Assembly: GCF_033568475.1 (NCBI RefSeq)
Contig: NC_133123.1
Coordinates: 129,056,930 to 129,120,929 of the forward strand
Length of the DNA: 64,000 nucleotides
Reading direction: 5' to 3'
Source: Henckelia pumila
Lineage: Eukaryota; Streptophyta; Magnoliopsida; Lamiales; Gesneriaceae
The notes below the pieces were generated by a model, which saw only the letters and a list, made by a program, of their open reading frames with translations, was not told the origin of the DNA and made no database searches. Every line of letters begins with the position of its first letter. The first letter of the stretch is position 1. Positions 46,174 through 56,824 of this stretch are shown piece by piece. The position numbers were made by a program, and so were the translations under genes.

Positions 46174-47940
46174 ATATGCAAAGGTCTGCTTAGACAGATA
46201 GGCAGATACTATGCTGCTCTTGAAGTTTTACTCTAGGTGCAGCAAATCTATTGATATCCATATCGGGCCCACTGATCTAGGGATGTTGCTCCATGGGTGT
46301 AACATGGTTTTACTCCAAGTGCAGCAAAATACTTGGATCAACATGAACAAGTGAGACCCACAGATCTAAAGGTTGTTGCTCCACCGAGTGTGTTACACTC
46401 GATGGAGCATAGTATATGCTGCGTGCTCACGGTTCGCCACAAAATATGATTATGCGTCACCTATGCAAGCACTCAAAATGCCAAAACAAGAATCCTCACT
46501 TGATTGCATCATTACTTACTATAATTAATGTTAGCCTCATGACAGTCATCTTTTCACACACACGGATCAAAGTAAGAATTTAAATTAAATGGATGTGAAG
46601 GAGCCAAAGGCAAACACAAGAAGCCAAACCGTCCAAGAAAAAGATGTAATGCATGGAGCCACCCACATTTGTTAGCATGATGAGCCCCAGTTACTCAATC
46701 AAACCTGGTTATGCCTAAATTTGACCCAAAATAAGTGAATGATATATTGAAACAATATAGATCTTTCAACTTTCATGAATTCTTTCAATGGAGATGGGTA
46801 TAGGTGGACGATGAGAGCTCAAAAGATATTTCAAATCTCATCACCTCGACTAACTTTTGCTTGATCCATTCAAGCATGATGAAAAATCATTTAATTCTCA
46901 GAAGAAGACAATGACAGAGATACGAAATCTCGATTTCAGAAATTAAATGCCTGATATTTTAGATACTTGAGATTCAGCAAAGCACAATTCTAGTTCAATT
47001 TATGTCCATCCATAATGTGAACCATGCCTGTTCTAAATGTAAAAAAAAAGAAGTTTCAAATAGGCATTCAACCCCCGTGTTAGGGGCTCTGTGCATGAGC
47101 CAAAATTCTGTCCCTAGCTAGATTCTCCATTTCTTGATCTTCTTTGGAAACATTCTGTTACCACATTTAGCATTTAATGAAACAAGATATTTGTAGAGAA
47201 ATAGACTTAAGTTACATGCAAGTAGGATCAGAACTTGGTGCTTTTAAAAGGTTATTATTCTTTAAAGCTTGTTTTCCAAGTCTCTTATACCATGAAAGAA
47301 GAAGAAAAACCAAAAAGAATGATCATCAATATTAGTGGAAACAAAGTGGAATTTCGTTCACACATTTTGACATGCCAAATACGTGCGATCACCGCGACGG
47401 TTAAGCTAGCCGCATTAAACAAACGACTCAACAGAAACAAAAAGTTGTTCCCATTCAAGTCCATGCAAAAAGTGCAAAAATGGATAGATACCGATATAGA
47501 AGCAAAGAACTCTCATTCCATCCTTCTAACTCAGCTAGATTTGTTAATCACCAAAGACATAAGGGAAAACAGATAGGCAGCAAAGTAAAGAAATGGAAAC
47601 TGCAGAATTCAACCAATAGATCGAATACCATATTATCAACCCATTTATTCATTAATTGGTATAATCAAGCATACTTAATGCTCTTACATTAATAAATATC
47701 AATTCAGTTGCCCATTTGTCCAAGATTCCGACACCGCGATCGACTTCAATGACGCAGAAACCAAAGACTAAGACACTGAATATACATCAGTCCAAGTTAT
47801 ATCTGACAACAAGGCATATTCATTGACTCCATAAACTGTAAATGATCCATGATTCAGGTTCATGTACATTAATCCCACCGAACATAGAATAAACTAGCAT
47901 ACAATTTATACTTACTAAAGAACAAAAACAGTCAACTACT
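46174..47940. other. Intergenic DNA between PRR5 copy B and TTG1
   Basis: Parts match the flank of copy A (46174-46350, 47125-47330, 47850-47940). The remaining blocks are unique to this side. The open frames at 47235-47692 resemble nothing known and overlap non-coding homology, so they were not called. It should contain the TTG1 3' UTR near 47700-47940. Confidence 0.6.
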
Positions 47941-48927
47941 TCACACTTTCAACATCTGCATCTTGTTCCCGAGCGCAACAGCTATCCAATCCGACAATGC
48001 CCCGGACCACTGCAGCTGATTGATCTCAGAATCAGAACAGTACATCAACATGGGATCAATCCCATTTGGTCCTGCAACTGTGGGCAACTCCCAAAGCAAT
48101 GCTCGCCCATCATCCCCAGCAGAGCAAATGTGCCTACAACTTTGAGGAGCCCAAGCAATAGCATTCACACTCGCATCGTGCCTCTGCAATTCCGCAGCAG
48201 GCATCGCAGGTGATCTGATATCTAATATGACAATCTTACCACTGTCCATTAAAATGGTCGCCATATATCTCAAATCTTGTTTATTCCAAGCCAACCTCAA
48301 CAAAGGCGTATCGGGGGTCGGACTCTCATAAATGATGGTGGAATGCTCTTTGTCCCTCAAATCAAAAATCCTGACGGATCCATCTGCGGAAACAGAAGCA
48401 AAAACCCCAGCCTCCCCCCAAGCTATATCATACACCTCCTTATCATGAGCTATCAACTGCGTCTCCACAGCGCCCCTTTCGATATCCCATATGGTACACG
48501 TGGTGTCGATGCTGGAAGTCCCAATTCGCCGCGGCTCGAGCTCATTCCAATCAAATGATGTCAAGGGAGCACAGTATTCGCTGCTTTTACTGTTGTTAAA
48601 GATATTGACAGGTTCAATGGAGGCTTCTTTGACCTCCCAAAGGCGGAGATAGTCCCCCGAAGAAGCGAGGAGGTTCGTGGGAGGAGCGGAGGAAGGGTGG
48701 AAAAGCAGCTTGGTAGGCGGGTAAGGGTGATCGAAAGCGAGGCCGGGGAGGAGTTGAAGGGAGTGAGAATCGAGAGAGAAGGAGAGCAATTCGACACGGT
48801 TGTGGAGTTCTTCGAGGTAGCTTCCGATGGCGATGGTGGTGGGGTTCGCGGCGGAGATGGCCATGGCGTAGATGGGGTTGGGTGAGTCGAAAGTCACCAC
48901 ATTTTCAGAGTTGAGGGATTTATCCAT
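47941..48927 (-). CDS. TTG1: TTG1-like WD40 protein (328 aa, single exon)
   Basis: Scaffold of the MYB-bHLH-WD40 complex that controls anthocyanin and proanthocyanidin synthesis and, in many plants, trichome, root-hair and seed-coat cell fate. The protein matches TTG1/AN11 along its whole length: [16 protein letters not shown] near the start, [119 protein letters not shown], and the end NKMQMLKV. Four to five WD repeats form a propeller. Length compares with 341 in Arabidopsis. The start is the first ATG (MDKSLNSEN); six upstream codons are open but have no ATG. It faces PRR5 copy B tail to tail. No lesion was seen. LWD1/2 are related but differ in these motifs. Confidence 0.95.
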   Translation of the reverse strand: MDKSLNSENVVTFDSPNPIYAMAISAANPTTIAIGSYLEELHNRVELLSFSLDSHSLQLLPGLAFDHPYPPTKLLFHPSSAPPTNLLASSGDYLRLWEVKEASIEPVNIFNNSKSSEYCAPLTSFDWNELEPRRIGTSSIDTTCTIWDIERGAVETQLIAHDKEVYDIAWGEAGVFASVSADGSVRIFDLRDKEHSTIIYESPTPDTPLLRLAWNKQDLRYMATILMDSGKIVILDIRSPAMPAAELQRHDASVNAIAWAPQSCRHICSAGDDGRALLWELPTVAGPNGIDPMLMYCSDSEINQLQWSGALSDWIAVALGNKMQMLKV

Positions 48928-49156
48928 TACTGCAAACAACAACACAACACTATACTACAGATGAATTCAAGAACCAAGGGGAAATTAAGAATGATGAATG
49001 AAAGAATCAATTAGGGATTTAGGTTAGGGATTTGTCTGATTTCTAATTTTATCTCCGATATATATACATTAGGAATTATCGTACTTGGTTGACTGAGAAT
49101 AGAAAATATAATCAATTCAACTTGCATATTGATATAAAAATTAAATAAAATAATAA

Positions 49157-49206
<50 letters not shown>

Positions 49207-49223
49207 AGAGTATCTCCGATATA
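48928..49223. other. TTG1 upstream region with TA microsatellite
   Basis: 5' leader and promoter of TTG1 on the minus strand. A TA repeat fills about 49160-49201. No confident TATA box or MYB site was assigned. Confidence 0.5.
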
Positions 49224-49879
49224 TTATTATTAGGAGAAATGACATATATCATCCTCTGAAATTTCGAATTTGCTGATAACCACTTATGAAATTTTTTTCA
49301 CTTATTAGTCCTTCTGATACTAGATCCGTAGCATACACATTCATTCCGACTAAAAAAATGATTAGACTGCAATTAAATAACTTTTATGAACTCTTTTATC
49401 ATGCTTTATTAAAAATTTAAATTAAAACATCAATGCATTAACTTATATGTTCAATTAAGTTTATTTATACAATCACTTTAATTAATTTAAATATTAAATT
49501 TTATTAAAAATAATTAAACTTATCATTTAATTTAATGTAAAATACAATTTACTATTAAAATATATTTAGCTTATAAAAAATATTAAGATAAAATAATTAT
49601 ATATAAATTTCATAGTTATTTAACTAAAAATTTGATTATTTTATTCAATTAAATATATCATTATAAAATAAAATTTATTTATTTATTTATTTAAGTGGGG
49701 TATTTTGTCATTTTTTAGTTGAAAGGAGTGTGTATGCGACAAAGAATCACATAAGATTATTAGCTTAAAAAATATTTATAGGGGTTATCAGCAAACTCGT
49801 AAGTTCACAGGGGTGATATATACTGTAACGCCCCACTATATCAATACAAGTCTTTTCAGCATATTTATGTCCTCACTCA

Positions 49880-49975
49880 CACGCACCCTGGGAAACTTTC
49901 CACGGGGTCGCCCATCCTAAAATTGCCCCAAGTCAAGTACGCCTAACTTTGGAGTTCTTATGTGATGAGCTCCCG
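49880..49975 (-). ncRNA. 5S rRNA-like segment in the left Cassandra LTR
   Basis: On the minus strand it follows the second half of plant 5S rRNA: ATCACATAAGAACTCCAAAGT, then GCGTACTTG and AGGATGGGCGACC, then GGGTGCG. Substitutions and a small insertion separate it from a real 5S gene. It probably carries the Pol III promoter of the element; not a ribosomal gene. Confidence 0.8.
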
Positions 49976-50222
49976 AAAAGAAGATGCAACTTCTTGATAT
50001 GAGTTGTACATATCAAATCTTTTGTACCTCTCATTTCGGTGTGGGATCGGTTCATTCATGTCACCCGTCGCCCATTCTTTTTGGTGGGGTTTTCGTCTTT
50101 CAGGTATTAACCACCTATATTGCGGACCAGTACCGTCCTATGACTTTTTGGCTCCGGGTGTCACATGCCCACCAGCTTCCGCTTGGTTCGTCCCCGAACC
50201 AAACCGTACTTGGAGAGGACAA

Positions 50223-50234
50223 GCTCTGATACCA
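50223..50234 (-). promoter_or_regulatory. Primer binding site (tRNA-iMet) of the Cassandra TRIM
   Basis: TGGTATCAGAGC on the minus strand, two bases from the LTR. Confidence 0.9.
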
Positions 50235-50289
50235 TTTGTAACGTTCCACTGTACCAAGACGATTCTTTTCAGTGTGCTTATGTCCTCAC

Positions 50290-50390
50290 TCACACGCACC
50301 CTGAGAAATTTCCCAGGGGGTCACCCATCATAAAATTGCCCCAAGTCAAGCACTCCTAACTTTGAAGTTCTTATGTGATAAACTCCCGAA
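50290..50390 (-). ncRNA. 5S rRNA-like segment in the right Cassandra LTR
   Basis: Second copy of the same 5S-like segment (AAGAACTTCAAAGTTAGGAGT, ATGATGGGTGACCCCCTGGG on the minus strand). This copy is closer to 5S at GGGTGACCCCCTGGGAA. Confidence 0.8.
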
Positions 50391-50604
50391 AGGAAGTTGC
50401 ATCTTCTTGATATGAGTTGTACATATCAAATCTTTTGTATCTCTCATTCCGGTGTGGGATTGGTTCATTCATGTCACCCGTCGCCCATTATTTTTGGTGA
50501 GGTTTCCATCTTTCAGGTATTAATCACTCATATTGCGGACCATGTACCGACCTAGGACTTTTTGACCCCAGGTGTCATATATACAATTTTCCCCTTATTA
50601 TTAC

Positions 50605-51948
50605 TGATAAGTGCAATTTATGCACTTATATTTTATATGATTTAGCTTGGCTTTTGTTGTGTTTTGAGCGATATTATGCATTTTCCTTGTTGTTTGTGTT
50701 GTTTGCAGGAATTTAAGTGTTATTCATTTTAATCGGCCAAAAAAAGTGAAAAGGAGGTGAAAAAGAGTTGAAGAACAAAGAAATAAAATTGCCCAGACTA
50801 GCGCCCCAGCGCTACAAGCCAAGCGCTCCAGCGCTACACGGAGCCTTCCGAAGGTTGAAAAGTCGAGGAAATAGCGCTCCAGCGCTATCAAACCAGCGCT
50901 CCAGCGCTGTTGAGGAAATTGGACGGGCGCTCCAGCGCCAATGACTAGCGCTCCAGCGCTGCGCAATCCTAAAATTTGGAAAGTTTTTGATCGAGTTTAA
51001 GAAAGGATTTTAAGGCTTATTCTGAGGGATACGAGGGTTAGAGAGAATTTTTCAGAGCATAAGATGGCTATTGAGCGATTGGAAGTGCACAAGAGCTTGA
51101 GAATTCGGTACGAATACGGAAGACGGCGGCATCCGGCGACGGAGAAGCTTCATTCTAATTCGTTCTAGTTTCTCTTTGAACTCTATTTTTCTTAGTTTAT
51201 GGATTGTTGGAAAAACATGAGTTATTTGATTTTGAATTGCGTTATGAACTAATTTCTTAGTATAGAGGTAGACGGATCTTGACTGGAAACCATGATTGAC
51301 ATATTTTGATTTATATATTTAAATTTCTTCACACAGTTTATTTGTGTTTTCCTGATCTTAATGCTTTCAATTTACTGGTCATAGATTGAATGATATTTTA
51401 TTTAGAATCTATCACTCGAGAGAGGAGATTTTGAATACGACATAGGAAAATACATCTTTGGTGTTTATACTGTTCGAGAGGCATATAACTCCATAGAAGT
51501 CGTTATAAGAATTCTTGTGCTATTTAACGGATTTAATAATTGAACTTTGATAGAGATATTGAGTTTGTTATTGAATACGAATTTCTGCTTGACACTCGAG
51601 AGAGGTAGTAGAAAATAATAGAGATTCTTGGCTAATAAACTAGAAGATTTTATAATTGAACAATCATTAGAAATAAATTGTGGTGTACAGTCAAGTGAAG
51701 TCGAACCTCTAGCATTCATCGCTTATTGAATTTTTTCTCGTGAACTCGTGGTTATTTAGTTTTGTTTCTTGCAAATTTTAGTTTTATAAAAATCAAATCA
51801 ACTTCGTAGCTCTACATAGGATTAGGATTATATTAGTTGCAAATATTTGATATAATATCATTTATTCATTCTCCGTGGGAACGATCTGGACTTAAATTCC
51901 TGTATTATAACTTGACATCGTGCGCTTGCGAGCGAAAAACACGCAACA
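50605..51948 (+). mobile_element. Solo LTR of a Ty3/gypsy element (1344 bp)
   Basis: Starts TGATAAGTGCAATTTATGCAC, ends GCGAAAAACACGCAACA, and is flanked by a perfect 5-bp duplication ATTAC (50600-50604 and 51949-51953). No internal region is attached. The end (TCCGTGGGAACGATCTGG..GTGCGCTTGCGAGCG) resembles LTRs of Athila/Tat-type elements. It sits directly beside the duplicated target of the MITE at 49233-50594. Open frames inside are not genes. Confidence 0.9.
50793..50965. repeat. Interspersed AGCGCT-CCAGCGCT palindromic repeats in the solo LTR
   Basis: The phrase AGCGCTCCAGCGCT or close variants occurs about six times within 170 bp, each containing AGCGCT palindromes. This GC-rich block stands out from the AT-rich surroundings. 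Confidence 0.85.
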
Positions 51949-51953
51949 ATTAC

Positions 51954-52890
51954 TAACAACCGGGGCACACATGTTGTGTGTACAATATAATAGATTTATA
52001 CTATTATTAAATCAAACGCACTCTCATATTTGAAGCTCTTGATGTATTAATACATCTATATCTTCTATTTTATTGAGCATGAGAGCATGATAGAAATTGA
52101 ATTGGTATGTTAGTGTGATAGTGAAATTGTAAGTTTACTCATTTATGTTATTCTCATTTTCACTCATATCCAATAATAAAAATTTAAATAAAGATATTTT
52201 TTTACCTGTATCATAATTGATGGGTTACATCTAAAAATTCCACTGGGTCTAGGCCTAATCATAAAGGTCCACTCCAAATATTTTTGAAGTCCAAGCTTAT
52301 TTAAGTATTATTTATATTTATTTTAAGCAGACCCTGAATTCTACAAAAGTCCATAATAAGCTCAAGCCCGTGAAACTCTCAGAATATCTATAAATAGCTC
52401 AAGTCATCTTATTATTAAGGTACACACTCTCTTTAGCACTATAACACTCTACTCTCGATTATTATTCCTTAAGTAATCACTGACTTGAGCGTCGGAGTGC
52501 CTTCGCCGAAAACCCTCCCGGCTCCTCTGACTTTGTTTTGTGACATAGAAACAACTCATTGAAGATCCCGACTGAGAATATACAAGGAACTGTTGATACT
52601 CCGAATTTTGCGGAAGCAACTGGTCGGGTACTAGCAATTTCTGGCTACATCAATAATATTTTACGAAACATAAATCTATATGTTTTCATATCAAGATAGA
52701 CACAAACATTTGATACTTGAAACATAAATTAGAGAACCAATCAAACATATATTTATACAACAAAAAATTCATGCAATATTAAATAAAGTTTAAATTTCAC
52801 AAAAATATTCCAAATACTTCCTAATCAAAAAACTGGGACTTCATAAAAAAATAAATACAAATTGACTCACTTAGCAACCCATGTTAACGA
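51954..52890. other. Intergenic DNA with a probable LTR fragment
   Basis: Around 52389-52640 a TATAAATA (52389-52396) is followed by CTGACTTGAGCGTCGGAGTG and TTCGCCGAAAACCCTCCCGG, phrases common near the 3' part of plant Ty3 LTRs. Borders were not found. The rest is AT-rich with no gene. Confidence 0.4.
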
Positions 52891-52892
52891 AA

Positions 52893-53048
52893 AATTTTAT
52901 CCTACCCCATGGGTTTTACCCCATGTGATAGGTGGAAGCATATGATTGGTCAAATTATGAGGACCCTACATGATTGATGTGGGGCCTCCATAATTTGAAC
53001 CAATGAAAGAGTTCCACCTACCCCATGGGATAATTCCCATGGGGTAAG
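52893..53048. mobile_element. Short foldback element (about 155 bp)
   Basis: CCTACCCCATGGGTTTTACC (left) is mirrored by GGGATAATTCCCATGGGGTAAG (right), and inner phrases also pair (GATAGGTGGAA with TTCCACCTACC). The whole segment could form a hairpin. No clear target duplication. Confidence 0.55.
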
Positions 53049-53272
53049 ATCGAAGGAACCCATGTTAACTCTACGAGTTACCAAAATTGCAAGATGTTTT
53101 ATCTTGATCAAATCAATTCCTACACAATCAGGACATAATATCAGCAAAATAGCTGAAAGTCTTTGCTATCAAAATCCATAGAGTTTCTTCTAAAGAGATA
53201 GAAATCAATTCAACATGGCTGAAAATTACAAAAAAAAAAAAAAAAAAAAACTCTAAAGGGTCCAACTTTTAA

Positions 53273-54049
53273 GGGAGAATTACATTTTTGGTCCTGTAAT
53301 TTGCACATTTTCTATTTTTTGTCCTATTAGAAGTAAATTTGTAATTTTAGTCCTGTAACTTGCAATTGTTTTTTTCATTTTTGGTCCTATTAATATTGAA
53401 TTCGCATTTTTAGTCATGTAACTTACATGAGTTTTTCATTTTAAGTCCTGTTAACACTGAATTTACATTTTTAGTTCTGTAACTTGCATTCTTTTTCATT
53501 TTTATTCCTGTTAACACTGAAATTTTATTTGTTTGTCCTGTAACTTCCATATATTTTTATTTTTAGTCATATTATCGATGAATTTACAATTTTAATTTCA
53601 TAAATTGCATAATTTTTTATATTTTTAATCATAATATATTATGATTTACATATTTTTAAACTTTTAAAATTTAAATAAATTAAAAAAAATAATCAACTAA
53701 AAATTATTCAAAATATTTTTACACTAAATACCATCTTATAAAATACATAATATAAATAAAACTATAAATAAAACTTTTAAAAATAAAAATTCACCTTTAA
53801 TATGAATAAAAATAAAAAATATATATGAAAGTTGCATGACAAAAAAATGAAAATTCAGTGTTAACAGGACTAAAAATAAAAAAAAATCATGTAAGTTACA
53901 AGACTAAAAATACGAATTCAATGTTATAGGATCAAAAATGAAAAAAAAAAAAAAGAATACAAGGTACAAGACTAAAATTGTAAATTTATTTCTAACATGA
54001 CCAAAAATGAAAAATATGCAAATTACAAAAACAAAAATGTACTTCTCCC
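53273..54049. mobile_element. Mutator-type MITE with long TIRs (777 bp)
   Basis: GGGAGAATTACATTTTTGGTCC at 53273 is mirrored by the right end (GTACTTCTCCC to 54049), and pairing continues for more than 100 bp. The 9-bp target duplication AACTTTTAA is perfect (53264-53272 and 54050-54058). The arms consist of repeated phrases TTTTGGTCCTGTAACTTGCA. Confidence 0.88.
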
Positions 54050-54058
54050 AACTTTTAA

Positions 54059-56062
54059 TGCAACACAAATGCCAGCATGAATAAAGAAAATATTCACCTT
54101 TAGTATTAATTATTTTTTACAGCCAAATTCTTCTCAAGTCTTTATTTTATGTTTGACACACTACACCCAATAAAAGGAAGAATATAATGCAAAATGTGTG
54201 ATCTATGAACAAATGGATAGACATACAAATGCAAGGACAGAGCTATGATTTTATATTCGAGTGGGCTGAACTTGATACAAATTATAAACTTTTAGTGAAA
54301 ATATAACATATCAAGATTAATATATATAATAATTAAATATATTGTAACACATATATTTAAACAATAAATGCGAAAAAAATAATAATTTTTTTAGTAGGCT
54401 ATTTTTTTGAGGTATTTTTGTATGTTTTAACAATCATATAATAACATATCTATAGTTGGACTAATATTTAAGCCAACTATTATTTTTTTAAAAAATTCTT
54501 GAGTCTATTTGGATCGATTAATATTGATATATTATTCTGGGAAATATAGCATAATTAAGTAATAAATTCACTATCATTTTATATACATTTCAAGTCCAAC
54601 CACATATATTTACATTAAGTCCAATACGTATATTCAAATTAAGCCCAACCCAACACATATAAAAAATTAACTAATAGATTTTCAACCATTTTTTAACATC
54701 AAAGCCCAATATATATATATATATATATATTCACACATAGACCAAGAATTGGAGTGGGCGACAGCCCACCATAGCTCATTATGGCAAAAGACATATTTTT
54801 GAAAGTATTGGAAATAAAAATAAGTAGAAGATTGTATTTTCGATTTCTCATAACCTGGCTGTTTCCTAGATGATGAGATTTGAAAAGAAAAATTTGGGCA
54901 TTAACTCAATATTAATGACTCTCTTGAACCCAATAAACTCACATTGTCACATGTTATCAAATTGCAACCAAGAGCAAAAGTCAGCACCTCAAACCAAGCT
55001 AAACACACAAAAGACAACCTTTAAGCTCCCAACCCCTTAACTTAAGATTGATGTATTCCTTTCGATATATGCAAATACTCACATAAAGTTTTGTTATTTA
55101 GGCCGAAACAATATTTGATTTCCAATTGAAAGAGAACAAAAATGGAGAGGAATCCGGCAAAGGGAGAATATGCAATTTTGATGGAGAGCAAAATAGAAAC
55201 ATAAGAAGGGGTGGGAGAGATACCGCTGCACATAATAAAGAAAGTGGAGTGTGAAGTGGAGCTGGTAAAAAACGACGTGGAAAATAGAAGGCTAGTAAAG
55301 AAAAATTTTAAATTAAAAAAAGGTTTAATCAAAATCGATTTTTAAATGAGACTCTCCATTTATTAATAGTATAGATAGTTAAAATTTTATTCAACATAAA
55401 CAAAATCAAATGAAATTTACCCAATGCAGCTAGACATTCAACCTCAATTGGATATGTTTATATGTTATAGTTGCATTCAGATTTACCTCTTGCATTTGTT
55501 TTTCTCGGTTAGCATTTGTGTTCGCGAAAGAATTGAATTCATTACCTGCAATATAAATAAAATTGCATGAAATTGAAGATTACCTATATTCTTCGTATTT
55601 GACACTTCTTCTCTGAACTCACAACACGCCAAAGGGGAGAGAAACCAAATTATCAATAGATTGGAGCAAAATTAGGTCAGAAAAATTCCATTAATCTGTT
55701 TGTCAATAAATATATTTCGCATTTGAATTTTCCATTTACTATTTCAGAATTTCAAATGACTGATAAAATGATTTCCTACATTATTAACGTGGAGAATGCT
55801 GATTTCACTTGGGGTGAAGATGGCAATGATGATTATGTAGTTGAATTTAAATTCACCGAATCTGTGGAACGAGACTCAAGAGATTATGTTGCAGAGCTGT
55901 GTCGACAAGACGCCGAATTTGAGGTGTCCCCTGATATAAGCACTTGAAGAAATCATCCGCTGAAGAGGTTTCCCACCTGGAAATTATTTGTCGCGTTCTT
56001 ACCGCCCGAGCGCACCTTTGATAAAAATTTGACCCATAACAGTGTACCTCGCGCCCGAGCCG
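54059..56062. other. AT-rich intergenic DNA
   Basis: A TA run is at 54709-54731. The phrase GTGGGCGACAGCCCACC at 54754 can fold. The open frames 55042-55332 and 55723-55947 resemble no family I know; the second (rich in Asp and Glu) may be chance. A GC-rich palindromic pair CGCCCGAGCG..CGCTCGGGTG lies at about 55997-56085. Confidence 0.5.
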
Positions 56063-56824
56063 TCAAATACCACCGCTCGGGTGCTCTCGCAAAGTTGGAA
56101 ATTTATATTTTGCCATCGAAGCCTCGTCCCACACAATAGCTGACTCACGTCTAATTAGTTTCGCGATATCTCTTTGTTTTTCAATTTTGCAAAGTGTTTC
56201 TGTTGTTGGCTTGAGGGGGATTTTCAAGCTTGAATGTGATGTCCTTCCACTTGGTAACAATGTTGCAGCTATCCCAAAAGTCGCTACTGCAATTAAAATT
56301 TTCCGTATCTTTCTTAAATGAGCCAATATTGAGCGATACAAGAAAATTTTCTTCAGTTCTCCCTGGACCATGTAATAAAAAAAGATTTGAATCATTATCA
56401 TATCAAATGCCATTCGTTGTTGAGGATTCAATATTTTAATAGATCTCAAATCTTTGTCTACAATTTGAATGGAAAGTTCATCTTCAATTATCTGAGGGAG
56501 CGCTGAATCATCCAAAAATTCGACACTTATGGATGGAAAATCAAGTCATCGAGTTTATGTTTATACTGATGTAACATTCTTTGTAACTCAAGCAACAATT
56601 TATTAGTGATAAATAAATTTTTATATGAAGTTGATCTACCATAATCCTCAGATATATGTGGGTGAAATTCATTCCAAAGTTCATCGAACTCTTTTCGGTT
56701 GACAGAATACCAAAATTGAGACAAATAATCTTCTTAACGAGGATGAAAATTTTACAGAACATGCTTCTTGCAAAATACTGATGGACATAATCATCATGTT
56801 GAAGGAGTCCTCGGTTTTCAGTGG
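56063..56824 (-). pseudogene. Helitron helicase (Pif1-like) fragment, interrupted
   Basis: The minus strand encodes parts of the plant Helitron helicase: LNPQQRMAFDMIM, then IFLYRSILAHLRK, IAVATFGIAATLLPSGRTSHS, IPLKPTTETLCKIEKQ and VWDEASMAK (Walker B type DEA). The Walker A loop is destroyed by a frameshift just before FLYRS. Upstream pieces in other frames continue to the right (EFDELWNEFHPH near 56690, HDDYVHQYFARS near 56780, ENRGLLQ near 56810). The reading stops at 56824 where an LTR begins, so the remainder was displaced by that insertion. Confidence 0.85.

Larger units (their letters stand above)
49824..50577 (-). mobile_element. Cassandra-type TRIM retrotransposon with 5S-like LTRs
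   Basis: Two direct repeats, 49824-50163 (340 bp) and 50237-50577 (341 bp), start TGTAACG and end GTGTCA on the plus strand. Only 73 bp lie between them. A primer binding site TGGTATCAGAGC (minus, 50223-50234) is two bases from the right LTR, so the element runs on the minus strand. There is no coding region, as expected of a TRIM. Each LTR contains, on the minus strand, a 5S rRNA-like segment (AAGAACTCCAAAGTTAGGCGT, AGGATGGGCGACCCC), the defining feature of Cassandra. TATATAC is found on both flanks. Confidence 0.92.
49233..50594. mobile_element. Mutator-type MITE interrupted by a Cassandra TRIM
   Basis: The left end (GGAGAAATGACATATATCATCCTCTG..TTTGCTGATAACCAC) and right end (GGGGTTATCAGCAAACTC.., then CAATTTTCCCC after the TRIM) are inverted repeats of about 50 bp. 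The 9-bp target duplication TTATTATTA is perfect (49224-49232 and 50595-50603), as for Mutator-like elements. The Cassandra insertion sits within the right TIR. Without it the MITE is about 600 bp. Confidence 0.85.

Noticed and set aside
47235-47692. ORFs of 113 and 70 codons between PRR5 copy B and TTG1
   Set aside because: They overlap non-coding sequence that is shared in part with the copy A flank, lack a recognisable domain, and have no splice or codon signal.
50004-50333. 109-codon ORF across the Cassandra TRIM
   Set aside because: It crosses an LTR, the primer binding site and the second LTR; TRIMs do not code for protein.
49880-50390. Genuine 5S rRNA genes
   Set aside because: The 5S-like parts are diverged, occur once per LTR of a TRIM, and are not in a 5S array.
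55723-55947. 74-codon acidic ORF
   Set aside because: No known domain, no conserved neighbour, and short. It could be a fragment of the adjacent Helitron, but nothing shows it.
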